Origin: CAYVKY01 sp964452115
GTDB lineage: Bacteria > Bacteroidota > Ignavibacteria > Tepidaquicellales > Tepidaquicellaceae
Reading direction: 5' to 3'
Assembly (NCBI GenBank): GCA_964452115.1
Contig: CAYVKY010000029.1
Location: 1-20,258 of the forward strand
Length of the DNA: 20,258 bases
The translations under genes and the position numbers were made by a program. Shown here one piece after another: positions 7,128 to 14,362 of this stretch (position 1 is its first letter; each line of letters opens with the position of its first letter). The notes below the pieces were generated by a model. That model had not been told where the DNA came from. It was given only the letters and a program-made list of their open reading frames with translations, and made no database searches.

Positions 7128-9083
7128 TTACTTGTTGGATATTTGTCTCAGGTATTGCTCCGCGGATTGGAGGAAATCATTGTATGCTGGATTGCCGGCA
7201 GAGAGGTCTTTTGCTTTAGTGAAGTATTCTGCGGCAGAATCAAAATCATTTAAGCTGAGGTGTGCTTTTCCGGCATATAAATATCCTTCGGGTGAAAGGG
7301 GTTCGTATTTGATGAATAGGTCTGAGAAAAGCGCCGCTTCGGCAAAGGCTTCCTTTTTATAAAATTTTCCGTAAAGCATTCTGATGACTCTGATTTTGTC
7401 TTTTATGTCCGGAATTGCCCTGTTGAAATAGACATAAGACTCCGAATAAAATTTTTCCCTGTAGAGCATCTCGCCGAGAACGATATACAGCAGGTATTTG
7501 CTGCTGCTGTTACGGTATTTTATTTCCAAATTTGAAATATTTGCAAGCAGAGAATCTTTCCACCTGTCGGGCTCGTTGATGTAGAGATTTTTTGTTGTGA
7601 TGAGTTTAACGCCGTCAAGAATTAAATTTTCAGGAATCTTATTTTCAGTTGCACCGAGTGTGTCTTCAAGTTTTTCTGAAAAACGGAATACGTCTCTGAT
7701 ATTTGTCGGGTCTTCTTTATATGCTTCAATATAGTTGCGGAAAAAATAAACCGGTCCGAATATTATGGAATTTTTTACCGCCTGAAGCCCGATTACTTTT
7801 TCAATTGAATATGTCATCTGCGTTCCCATCGTGTAAAAGAGTCCGTTTCCCGACATGCCAATCTGCACAAGTGTGTCTATTAAAGTTTTGTTAGTGCCTT
7901 TACGGATTTCACCGACTGTTCTCCTGAAATGCATAAAATCTTTTTCAAGCAGTGAGATAGGCCTGTTTTCAAGCTGCAGAGGTGCAATGTAATTAAGCAT
8001 TCCGCCTTCCTGTATTGCACTGACAACGGTTCCGAATGTTGTGTCTTTGCCGCTCAATATGTACGGCAGCAGGTTATAATAAATCTGTTCCCTGCTTGAA
8101 AGGAAAAGTTTCCGTGTGATATATTTAAGCAGCTGCGCGTAATCGTCTCCGAAAAATTCGAGCGGGACACCTATATCATTGCTTTCAGACCTTACCATTT
8201 CCGACGATACCGTAAAAGGACTTTTGTCGGTGAAGCCCAGAAGAAAATTAACATTGATTTTTGTATATACAGAGCGCGGCAGAAACACAAAAAGTTTGTT
8301 TTTGATTTCAAACTTAAAGTAAGTTTCATTTTCGGATATAACATCGAGAATATTTTTCAAACTGTCCGTATAAAGCGACACTCCGCCAAGCCCTTTGTAA
8401 CTCATCGGATTTATTATTTTATACAGCATGTTAAGCGCCGAAGTATCCGCTGCTTTTTGTATAAAGTAATTGATGCTGTCCGGCGACATTCCGGAGCGGG
8501 ATGCGATGATGGAATTTGATGATGTGTCAAAAGGTCTGAAATTCTTAAGCCGTTCGAGTATATCATATGCTTCGGCATATCTGAAATCCGAGTTAAGCTT
8601 TACTGAAATCGTATCGTAAATTTTCGCATCAACCGTTTTGCCCGTGAATGACTTTGCCGAAATCATATCTGCGGAATAAACTTTTTTCAGCTGCCATACT
8701 GCATTTGCAACAGTGATAAGTCCGTCAAGGTCATTATTAACCCTTATGTCCCTGAAAGCGCTGTCAAGACGGCTCACCCAGATATTTTTCATATTTGGAG
8801 AATCCCCTTCTGCGATATATTTTATGTCATTTATGCTGTCAAGCGATTGAAGGCGGATCAGATTCCTGAAAATTGTCCGTGCGTCGGAGATATTTAATTC
8901 GTAGTAAAGATTATCTAAAATGGCAAACGAACCCGGCGTAATGTTGTAACCGCCGTACATGAGATGAATCCAGTCCCAGTCCGAATCAAAATCAAACGGA
9001 TATTTCGGCTGTGCTTTTAAAGAAATACCTCCGGCTGCCAACAAAAATAAAATTAGTATTGCAGCGAACTTTTTGCAATGCAT
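7128..9083 (-). CDS. Secreted TPR-containing protein of unknown function
   Basis: The 651-residue product has an N-terminal signal peptide (KKFAAILILFLLAAGG core, cut near A24 before Q25), so it is probably periplasmic or surface-exposed. The long middle part matches no domain I recognise. It contains aromatic-rich segments such as SDWDWIHLMYGGY just after the signal. The last 120 residues form tetratricopeptide-like helix pairs (for example YLYAGKAHLSLNDFDSAAEYFTKAKDL). TPRs usually mediate protein contacts, but no partner can be named. Start: an in-frame TTG lies two codons upstream at 9087-9089, but the ATG at 9081-9083 gives a cleaner signal peptide. It lies 64 bp after clpS on the same strand and before uvrB. 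The 28-bp palindrome downstream may separate it from uvrB. Confidence 0.85.
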   Translation of the reverse strand: MHCKKFAAILILFLLAAGGISLKAQPKYPFDFDSDWDWIHLMYGGYNITPGSFAILDNLYYELNISDARTIFRNLIRLQSLDSINDIKYIAEGDSPNMKNIWVSRLDSAFRDIRVNNDLDGLITVANAVWQLKKVYSADMISAKSFTGKTVDAKIYDTISVKLNSDFRYAEAYDILERLKNFRPFDTSSNSIIASRSGMSPDSINYFIQKAADTSALNMLYKIINPMSYKGLGGVSLYTDSLKNILDVISENETYFKFEIKNKLFVFLPRSVYTKINVNFLLGFTDKSPFTVSSEMVRSESNDIGVPLEFFGDDYAQLLKYITRKLFLSSREQIYYNLLPYILSGKDTTFGTVVSAIQEGGMLNYIAPLQLENRPISLLEKDFMHFRRTVGEIRKGTNKTLIDTLVQIGMSGNGLFYTMGTQMTYSIEKVIGLQAVKNSIIFGPVYFFRNYIEAYKEDPTNIRDVFRFSEKLEDTLGATENKIPENLILDGVKLITTKNLYINEPDRWKDSLLANISNLEIKYRNSSSKYLLYIVLGEMLYREKFYSESYVYFNRAIPDIKDKIRVIRMLYGKFYKKEAFAEAALFSDLFIKYEPLSPEGYLYAGKAHLSLNDFDSAAEYFTKAKDLSAGNPAYNDFLQSAEQYLRQISNK

Positions 9084-9147
9084 TAGCAATCAATATAGTT
9101 ATAATACAAAAACCTTTGCAATTAATTGTCTTTTCCCTTTTCTCCCG

Positions 9148-9414
9148 TTATTGAATTTCCGTTACAAGATTTATTTCTTTTAATATTGTATTTATGGCGT
9201 TCAATTCCTCATAATCTCCCGACTTCACAACCGCCTGCCCTTTTGTGTGCGCAATTATCGCTATCTGTTCACATTGTATAATATCAAATCCCGTTGCTTT
9301 CTGCAATTGCAAAATTACTTCCTCCCAGAAATGGGCAGAATTAAATAATATCAGTTTTCTTAAAACCGGTGTATCGTTATCGTCTGTATATTTAGGTAAA
9401 TCCTTTTCCTGCAT
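9148..9414 (-). CDS. clpS: ClpS-like Clp protease adaptor, divergent
   Basis: The 88-residue protein has the ClpS core. It has a first strand LRKLILFN (18-25), a helix EEVILQLQKATGF (31-43), then a helix with IAIIAHTKGQAVVKSGDYEEL (51-71), where H56 and the following G match the family's H-x-x-G. It ends in a strand LVTEI. ClpS binds N-degron substrates and passes them to ClpAP. The second half resembles Bacteroidota ClpS proteins closely. However, the first loop reads N25-S-A-H-F-W where canonical ClpS has N-D-D-x-x-T/P. Both acidic residues that hold the substrate's alpha-amino group are missing and the loop is one residue shorter. N-degron binding may be weakened or replaced. It starts 12 bp after the PBP4-like gene and is probably in the same operon. 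It may be a paralogue of a canonical ClpS elsewhere. Confidence 0.78.
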   Translation of the reverse strand: MQEKDLPKYTDDNDTPVLRKLILFNSAHFWEEVILQLQKATGFDIIQCEQIAIIAHTKGQAVVKSGDYEELNAINTILKEINLVTEIQ

Positions 9415-9426
9415 TTTTAAAAAAGT

Positions 9427-10662
9427 TTAATTCCTCGAAAACCTGCACAGATAATCGCAAATCTGATCCTGACGTTTTCTCTGCTTTGCTGCATCGTTCG
9501 AAAAGTTATTCATATTGATGTAAAACATTATCAGTTCGTTGTCTCTGTCAACCGCGTATCCCGTAAGCGAACTCACTCTGTTTAATGTTCCCGTTTTTGC
9601 GTGTACATTTTTTTCGGCTTCTGTGCCTTTCATTCTGTTTCTGAGCGTGCCGTCAACACCGCCGACAGGCAGCGATTTATAAAACGTATCAAAATCGTCA
9701 ACCCTGTCATAAAAATATTTTAACAGCTGAATATAAAGATTTGAAGTAACCTGATTGAACCGCGTGAGTCCCGAACCTTCGTAAATGCTGAAATCGCTCC
9801 TGCTGACTCCGATAGATGTAAGAAAATCATTCACGGCTTCTTCACCTTTTGCAAGAGTGCCCGGAGCTGACTTAAGTTCCGCACCGAGAACTTTGAAAAG
9901 AGTAATTGCCGAATGATTGTCACTTTGTTTGTTCATATTATTTATCACACTCATGAGGCTTCGCTGCTTGCGAACAAGCTCTTTAGCGCCCTGCGGAACA
10001 ATTCCCTGAACTATGATTCCCTTGAATTCGATTCCTGCATCCGATAATGCGTTTACCAAAGCATTGGCAGTGTAAAATGCGGGATTTTTGATTCCTGTGT
10101 TTTTATCAATATTGAGCGCACTCACATAAGGCCAGTATTGCGGGTCAGTATCAGACCTGAAACCGTTTGTTAATCCGCGGTAATTGTCGTCTAAATATGA
10201 TTCGTCATAGATCATATTACCGAGTATGGATTTTATTCCGAGTTTGGCTATTTCAGATGAAAGTTTCGCCAGATCATCGGAGTTGAAATCAGGATCGCCG
10301 AATCCTTTTATGTAAATATTTCCATTTATCACGCCGTTTGACATTTTAAAATCGTCTGTATAAATAACAGTTTTAAACTGAAATCCTGTTCCAAGTTTTA
10401 CGATTGCTGTTGCAGATGTAACGAGCTTTGTGATGGACGCAGGTATGAGTTTTACATCGGGTTCATAACTGTAAAGTGCATCATATCTCGCGGCGCTTAC
10501 CACCGCAACTGACACATCGCATCCTGCAGCGGATACAACGCCGTCAATTGCTTCCTTCAGCTCTGCGGAAGAAATATTCTGGCTGTATAACGGGAGTATG
10601 TAAAGTGCAAATAGCAGCAATGATATTGCCGCTTTTCTGATAATATTTTTATGAGTGTTCAA
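9427..10662 (-). CDS. dacB: D-alanyl-D-alanine carboxypeptidase/endopeptidase, PBP4 (DacB) family
   Basis: The 411-residue S13-family penicillin-binding protein would trim or cleave peptidoglycan cross-links in the periplasm. A signal peptide is present (KAAISLLLFALYILPLYS, cut before Q28). All three active-site motifs are intact: S76-x-x-K79 in PASITK, S247-D-N249 in KQSDNHSA, and K356-T-G358 in HAKTGTL. The family motif GSGLTRFN is at 296-303. The start is a TTG (10660-10662). No ATG or GTG gives a signal peptide, and an in-frame stop lies about 24 bases upstream, so TTG is strongly supported. The gap to the upstream Nudix gene is 21 bp and to the downstream clpS gene 12 bp, which suggests one transcript. 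It is a little shorter than E. coli PBP4 (477), as is common when the inserted domain is small. Confidence 0.94.
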   Translation of the reverse strand: MNTHKNIIRKAAISLLLFALYILPLYSQNISSAELKEAIDGVVSAAGCDVSVAVVSAARYDALYSYEPDVKLIPASITKLVTSATAIVKLGTGFQFKTVIYTDDFKMSNGVINGNIYIKGFGDPDFNSDDLAKLSSEIAKLGIKSILGNMIYDESYLDDNYRGLTNGFRSDTDPQYWPYVSALNIDKNTGIKNPAFYTANALVNALSDAGIEFKGIIVQGIVPQGAKELVRKQRSLMSVINNMNKQSDNHSAITLFKVLGAELKSAPGTLAKGEEAVNDFLTSIGVSRSDFSIYEGSGLTRFNQVTSNLYIQLLKYFYDRVDDFDTFYKSLPVGGVDGTLRNRMKGTEAEKNVHAKTGTLNRVSSLTGYAVDRDNELIMFYINMNNFSNDAAKQRKRQDQICDYLCRFSRN

Positions 10663-10683
10663 ATTATTTTTATAATTAAATTT

Positions 10684-11127
10684 TTATTCTTTCTCCGTCA
10701 GGCGGCGGATGATTTCATCTGCTTCCGTCAGGGTTTTTTTGCTTTTGTTGTAAGTAATTCTGTTCAGTGCCGACTTGTATCCTCTCCACATATAACTTCT
10801 GATTTCCTTTCCGTCAATCTTCACATTTTCCGTTTTTGTTTTTCCGATAAAGTATTCCACGGTTTTTTCCGTCTGCTTTTTATTTATCATATACTGCTCC
10901 TTCACCATCACCCTTTTGCTCAGCAGCGTAACACTTCTGATGCCGGTTTCTTCCCGGAGTTCGCGCAATGCCGTTTGAATTTTTGTCTCTCCGGCATTGC
11001 CGTGTCCCTTGCACAGAGCCCAGTGTCCCTGCCTGTGCTTCAGCAGAAGATACTTGATTCCTCTGGGAAATTCCCTGTACAAAATTATTCCGGTCGAACT
11101 GTCTTTCGCTTTTATTATCTTTGCCAA
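10684..11127 (-). CDS. Nudix hydrolase, Ap4A-pyrophosphatase-like
   Basis: The 147-residue protein contains a perfect Nudix box, GHGNAGE-x7-RELREETGI (residues 41-63, pattern G-x5-E-x7-R-E-U-x-E-E-x-G-U), which binds Mg2+ and cleaves nucleoside diphosphate-linked compounds. The segment before it, SSTGIILYR...YLLLKHRQGHWALCKGHG, resembles bis(5'-nucleosyl)-tetraphosphatase (asymmetric) members, so hydrolysis of Ap4A or a similar dinucleotide is the best guess. The C-terminal half is divergent and Lys-rich. The start is a TTG at 11125-11127. An in-frame stop two codons upstream leaves no other choice, and no ATG occurs before the Nudix box. It lies 34 bp after mazG and 21 bp before dacB on the same strand. 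With MazG next door, the pair suggests a nucleotide-pool cleaning unit. Confidence 0.9.
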   Translation of the reverse strand: MAKIIKAKDSSTGIILYREFPRGIKYLLLKHRQGHWALCKGHGNAGETKIQTALRELREETGIRSVTLLSKRVMVKEQYMINKKQTEKTVEYFIGKTKTENVKIDGKEIRSYMWRGYKSALNRITYNKSKKTLTEADEIIRRLTEKE

Positions 11128-11161
11128 AAATTATAAATATCTTATGTTTTAAAAATGCAGA

Positions 11162-11917
11162 TTAAATTTCCTTCTTCGACTGCTCCCAGATTACATCCAT
11201 TTCTTCAAGCGTCATGTCGGAAACTTTTCTGTTGTTAGCTTCGGCGTATTCTTCAATTTTCCTGAACCGTCTGGAAAATTTGTCAATCGTTTTTCTGAGC
11301 GCATCCTCGGGATTCACGTGTATGAAGCGTGCATAGTTTACAATTGCAAAAAGCACATCGCCGAATTCCATTTCGATATTATCGCTTTCTTCGTTTACTA
11401 TAGTTTCCTTGAGCTCGGAAATTTCTTCGAGAATTTTATCGTAAACGGGTTTCGGGTCTTTCCAGTCGAAGCCGACCTTAGCCGCTTTTTCCTGAACCCT
11501 GTACGCTTTGAAAAGTGCGGGCAGCTCATTCGGAATGCCGTCCAGTATGTACTTCCGGCCTTCTTTCATTTTAAGAGATTCCCAGTTTATCAGCACTTCT
11601 TCTTTGCCTTTGACTTTCACATCGCCGAAAACATGCGGATGGCGGTAAATCAGTTTTTCGGTTTCCTGCCTGATTACATCTTCCAGATTGAAGTGCTCGG
11701 TTTCCTCTGCCATAATGCCGTGAAACACCACTTGCAGCAGCACGTCGCCGAGTTCCTTGCGCAATTCATCCATATCATTGTTGTCAATCGCCTCGAGTAC
11801 TTCATAACTCTCCTCAAGCAGGCAGCGGCGCAGCGATTCGTGCGTCTGAACTTTGTCCCACGGACATTCTTTTCTCAGCTGCCTGACTATATCAACGAAT
11901 TTATCGAATTCTTTCAT
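11162..11917 (-). CDS. mazG: Nucleoside triphosphate pyrophosphohydrolase MazG
   Basis: The 251-residue protein is full-length two-domain MazG (E. coli MazG has 263). It hydrolyses NTPs and dNTPs to monophosphates plus pyrophosphate, and it can lower (p)ppGpp-related stress signals. The N-terminal domain shows the hallmark CPWDKVQTHESL (18-29), the E-E-x-x-E metal motif in LLEESYEVLEAID, and ELGDVLLQVVFH. The second domain repeats it as KILEEISELKETI and EFGDVLFAIVNYARF. The ATG (11915-11917) follows the TAA of the upstream aminotransferase directly (TAAATG), a typical translational-coupling junction. The role in the operon is probably incidental to the aminotransferase. No mazEF toxin-antitoxin pair is nearby. 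Confidence 0.95.
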   Translation of the reverse strand: MKEFDKFVDIVRQLRKECPWDKVQTHESLRRCLLEESYEVLEAIDNNDMDELRKELGDVLLQVVFHGIMAEETEHFNLEDVIRQETEKLIYRHPHVFGDVKVKGKEEVLINWESLKMKEGRKYILDGIPNELPALFKAYRVQEKAAKVGFDWKDPKPVYDKILEEISELKETIVNEESDNIEMEFGDVLFAIVNYARFIHVNPEDALRKTIDKFSRRFRKIEEYAEANNRKVSDMTLEEMDVIWEQSKKEI

Positions 11918-13336
11918 TTATTTTATTGATGCAGAATATTTTGTGTGAAACACTTTCATTTTTTCAACAAGCGCTTCGATGTCTTCCTTCGGAGGAAGGA
12001 AAGTTGTCCTGAAGTGCATCGTTCCCGGCTTTTGTCCGAATCCCGAACCCGGAACTACGCAGATGTTGGTCTCTTCAAGCAGACTCATACAATACTGCTC
12101 ATCACGCTTCGCCTCGTATTTTACAAGTTCGTTTTCACTCATTTTCTTTGTATCTTCGGTATCGGGAAGTTCAAATCTCACGAATGCATACATCGCACCT
12201 TCGGGAACTTCGCAAAACATTCCCGGAATCTTGTTCAATCCTTCGCCGAGTATGCGCGCCTTTTCCTTCATATTACTGAGTATGCCGTTCCGTTCCTGCA
12301 TATATAAATCGTAACTCTCTTCGCCTTCGACGGGCGGCGTAACCATAAGATACGTTGCCACCTGACCGACTACGTTCGAGCATAAACTGATTGACTGCTG
12401 CTTGGTGAACTGTGCAAGCACATCTTCGGGAATATTTCTCAGTTCAAAATATCCCGCTCTGATTCCGCATTCGCCGTAAAAACCTTTGGACATAGAATGG
12501 AAACTGAAAAGTGCAACGTCTGTGATATTCATATCCGACATCACTTTTGCGAATGAATGGAATTTTTTATCCTTCGGGTAAACGTTTTCCTGATACACTT
12601 CGTCTGCAAGAATTGAAAGATTATGGCTGCGTGCAAAGTTGATTATCATTTTGACATTATCTTCCGAAAGCACTGCTCCTGTTGGATTTCCGGGGTTGAT
12701 GACGGTGATTGCAACGGGATTTATGCCTTTGGCTTTCGCCTTTTCATAAGAATCTTTAAGTGACTGCCCGTTCAGCTGCCAGCTATTTGCTTCATCGAGA
12801 TAATAATCCACAAGCGTTCCGCCGTATAGAGTAAGCGTGGCGCTGTAAAGCGGATACTGCGGAATCGGAATCATTATTCCGTCGTTATCGTTCCGCAGCA
12901 GGGCGAAAAGCACTGCCTGCACGCCTTTGCTGGCGCCGTCGGTGAGAATGATTCTCTCGCGCTTTGTTTCGATACCGTCTCTTCTTTTAATAAAATCTGC
13001 ACATGCCTGTCTGATGAAAGGCACGCCGGGGCTCTGCGAATATGCTCCGACTCCCATCGGCATTTTTTCCATAATAAACTTTGCTTTCTTCACGCTGTCT
13101 GCATGGAAAGTTTTCAGCACTTCTTCATTTTTCAGAAGTTCGGGATATGTTACCAGACTCAGCACCTCCCTGACATACGTCAATGGTTTCTGTTTAAAAA
13201 TCTGCGGATTACCTATATTGCAATAAATTATTTTTTCTCCTTTTTCTTCCATCTGCTGCGCCTTGTCCACAATTCTTCCTCTGACTGCATATTGCGCATC
13301 CAGCAGCCTTTGATTTAAATCTTTTACGCTTACCAT
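11918..13336 (-). CDS. Class I/II aminotransferase, alanine aminotransferase (GPT) type
   Basis: The 472-residue fold-type I PLP enzyme most resembles the alanine aminotransferases of eukaryotes and some bacteria. They interconvert alanine plus 2-oxoglutarate with pyruvate plus glutamate. Diagnostic segments are YCNIGNPQ near 38-45, GVGAYSQSPGVPFIR (95-109), INPGNPTG (213-220), LADEVYQENVY (243-253), and the PLP lysine K284 in SFHSMSKGFYGECGIRAGY. The R in HFRTTFLPP near the C-terminus should bind the substrate carboxylate. The 'SKGxxGECGxRxGY' run is the typical alanine aminotransferase signature. The ATG is at 13334-13336. It is divergent from hipB across about 490 bp and is the first gene of the minus-strand run, followed at once by mazG. 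Substrate could also include 2-aminobutyrate or glyoxylate. Confidence 0.9.
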   Translation of the reverse strand: MVSVKDLNQRLLDAQYAVRGRIVDKAQQMEEKGEKIIYCNIGNPQIFKQKPLTYVREVLSLVTYPELLKNEEVLKTFHADSVKKAKFIMEKMPMGVGAYSQSPGVPFIRQACADFIKRRDGIETKRERIILTDGASKGVQAVLFALLRNDNDGIMIPIPQYPLYSATLTLYGGTLVDYYLDEANSWQLNGQSLKDSYEKAKAKGINPVAITVINPGNPTGAVLSEDNVKMIINFARSHNLSILADEVYQENVYPKDKKFHSFAKVMSDMNITDVALFSFHSMSKGFYGECGIRAGYFELRNIPEDVLAQFTKQQSISLCSNVVGQVATYLMVTPPVEGEESYDLYMQERNGILSNMKEKARILGEGLNKIPGMFCEVPEGAMYAFVRFELPDTEDTKKMSENELVKYEAKRDEQYCMSLLEETNICVVPGSGFGQKPGTMHFRTTFLPPKEDIEALVEKMKVFHTKYSASIK

Positions 13337-13499
13337 AAAAATATTTTGATTATTTGAAAAATATCCTTAAAAATATCACATTCCATTTTCATAATAAAGA
13401 CAAAAGGAGTATTGAGTTTTTCGATATCCCCACATCTGTTCAAAATAAAATACTAATCAGTGGTAATTTTTTTCTTCACCCGGTAGTTGTAATCTTTCC

Positions 13500-13565
13500 T
13501 CACCCCGGAGGGGTGAAATGTTTGTAGCACGTGAATATATATCAACATTATACCCCTTTAGGGGT
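13500..13565. repeat. Pair of REP-like hairpins (CACCCC...GGGGTG and ACCCCT...AGGGGT)
   Basis: The first hairpin has 7-base arms TCACCCC (13500-13506) and GGGGTGA (13510-13516) with a 3-base loop. The second has 6-base arms ACCCCT (13552-13557) and AGGGGT (13560-13565). They are about 35 bp apart, and each is followed on the plus strand by a similar short word (GAAATGTTTGTAG and TGAACGTTTAGTT). This suggests two copies of one repeat unit. Such units are common between genes in Bacteroidota-like genomes. No coding or terminator role is evident. Confidence 0.65.
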
Positions 13566-13687
13566 TGAACGTTTAGTTTTTATCAGATTTATTCTTTTTG
13601 TTTTTGTGTCTAAAATTAAGAATTGACGGAAAGAGCATAGCCACTGAAGACACTTAAAAGCACAGAAAAGAACAAAGAAGATAAAGT

Positions 13688-13715
13688 GTAGAAACAAGGC
13701 ATGCTTTGTCTCGAT
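13688..13715. repeat. Imperfect second copy of the 28-bp palindrome
   Basis: Aligned base by base, this stretch differs from the perfect palindrome at 7092-7119 at only a few positions: AAACAAGG for AGACAAAG on the left arm, and CTCGAT for CTCTAC at the right end. The core GCATGCTTTGTCT is kept. It lies just upstream of the hipB operator region. The decay on both arms suggests an older insertion. Confidence 0.75.
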
Positions 13716-13741
13716 AGTCCGCACTCATAGCATCCTTAAGC

Positions 13742-13765
13742 AAAAGTGCAGCATATTGCACTTTT
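13742..13765. promoter_or_regulatory. Operator O1 of the hipBST module (likely)
   Basis: AAAAGTGCA (13742-13750) and TGCACTTTT (13757-13765) form a perfect 9-base inverted repeat with a 6-base spacer. The same core, GTGCA-N6-TGCAC, recurs at 13807-13822 with the same spacing. The site sits just upstream of the proposed promoter and is probably bound by the HipB dimer. Binding itself is inferred. Confidence 0.7.
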
Positions 13766-13766
13766 A

Positions 13767-13798
13767 CTTGAATTTCATATAATATTTTATTAGATTTA
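13767..13798 (+). promoter_or_regulatory. Candidate Bacteroidota-type promoter of hipBST
   Basis: CTTG (13767-13770) and TAGATTTA (13791-13798) are separated by 20 bases. They agree with the Bacteroidota primary-sigma pattern TTTG-N19-21-TAnnTTTG (three of four and seven of eight positions). Transcription would start near 13803, inside or at the edge of the second operator. A TATAAT word at 13778-13783 is an alternative -10, with a poor -35 inside operator O1. Either way the promoter is bracketed by the two palindromes. Confidence 0.5.
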
Positions 13799-13806
13799 CA
13801 CTGTAA

Positions 13807-13822
13807 GTGCAATATAATGCAC
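13807..13822. promoter_or_regulatory. Operator O2 of the hipBST module (likely)
   Basis: GTGCA (13807-13811) and TGCAC (13818-13822) repeat the core and the 6-base spacing of O1. The centres of the two sites are 61 bp apart, close to six helical turns, which would let two HipB dimers bind the same DNA face. O2 lies over the predicted transcription start and just before the hipB ATG, suitable for autorepression. Confidence 0.65.
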
Positions 13823-13830
13823 CTCATGTA

Positions 13831-14046
13831 ATGAATATACTATCATATATTGGAGCCGAAATAAAAAAAAGGCGGAAATTACTAAAAATCACTCAGTATG
13901 ACCTCGCGGAAATTTCTGAAGTGTCACTGAGAAGTTTAAAAGATATTGAGACCGGAAAAGGCAATCCGACTATAATTCAACTTTTAAAAATTCTGGACAC
14001 ACTCGGGCTTGTTATCAAAATAAAATCAAAGAATGAAAATGACTGA
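13831..14046 (+). CDS. hipB: HipB-like XRE-family antitoxin/repressor
   Basis: The 71-residue protein is a single Cro/C1-type helix-turn-helix domain. GAEIKKRRKLLKITQYDLAEISEVSLRSLKDIETGKGNPTIIQLLKILDTLGL shows the five-helix pattern, with recognition helix near VSLRSLKDIE. HipB homologues dimerise, repress their own promoter and hold the HipS/HipT or HipA partner in an inactive DNA-bound complex. Start: a GTG at 13807 would add eight residues (MQYNAPHV), but it falls inside operator O2, so the ATG at 13831-13833 is preferred. The last 14 bases overlap the start of hipS, which is typical of translational coupling in toxin-antitoxin operons. The module is visibly more A+T-rich than the flanking metabolic genes, consistent with horizontal gain. 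Confidence 0.88.
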   Translation: MNILSYIGAEIKKRRKLLKITQYDLAEISEVSLRSLKDIETGKGNPTIIQLLKILDTLGLVIKIKSKNEND

Positions 14047-14362
14047 GCAAACAGCATATATATATCATAATGATGACCTTGCGGGATTTTTGACAAAAAC
14101 GAAATCCGGATACACATTTTCTTATGAAGAAAAATATTTCCTTGATAAAAGTAAACCCGCAATATCATTATCTTTCCCAAAAGACAAAAGGGAATACAAG
14201 TCGTTTTATCTTTTTCCGTTTTTTTTCGGGCTGCTTTCTGAAGGCGAAAATAAAGACTTGCAATGCCGGATTTTAAAACTCGATGATAAAGATTATTTCA
14301 CAAGATTGATTAAAACTGCCGGTATGGATACAATCGGCTCAATCACAGTAAGGGATAAATAA
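14033..14362 (+). CDS. hipS: HipS-like antitoxin (HipA N-terminal subdomain 1)
   Basis: The 109-residue protein corresponds to the small N-subdomain 1 of HipA, encoded as a separate gene. Visible are the opening strands AYIYHNDDLAGFLTKTKSGYTFSY, the ISLSFPKDKREYKS segment, the FPFFFGLLSEGENKDLQCR core (61-79) and the end GMDTIGSITV. In E. coli O127 HipBST this subunit is the actual antidote to the kinase, and a tryptophan reaching the kinase active site is reported to matter. This protein contains no tryptophan at all; the matching place reads SEGENKDL. Start is ATG 14033-14035 (or the second ATG at 14039), both overlapping the hipB end. Its stop overlaps the hipT ATG by one base (TAATG). Confidence 0.85.
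   Translation: MKMTEQTAYIYHNDDLAGFLTKTKSGYTFSYEEKYFLDKSKPAISLSFPKDKREYKSFYLFPFFFGLLSEGENKDLQCRILKLDDKDYFTRLIKTAGMDTIGSITVRDK

Larger units (their letters stand above)
13337..13741. other. Gene-free spacer with dispersed palindromic repeats
   Basis: No gene is supported in this 405-bp stretch between the divergent aminotransferase and hipB genes. It holds two related small hairpins (13500-13516 and 13552-13565) and an imperfect copy of the 28-bp palindrome (13688-13715). It also has a low-complexity A/G-rich tract (about 13621-13687, with short CACTGAAGACACTTAAAAGC-like words). The aminotransferase promoter must lie at its left end, which is extremely A+T-rich, but no convincing promoter pair was found. 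Confidence 0.6.

Noticed and set aside
11318..11929. A 203-codon plus-strand frame opposite mazG
   Set aside because: It is a phase-related shadow of mazG codons, with Phe/His-rich improbable composition; mazG on the other strand is unambiguous.
13807..13830. GTG start giving HipB eight extra residues
   Set aside because: The GTG lies inside the operator O2 palindrome and close to the predicted transcription start; the ATG at 13831 gives a normal HTH protein.
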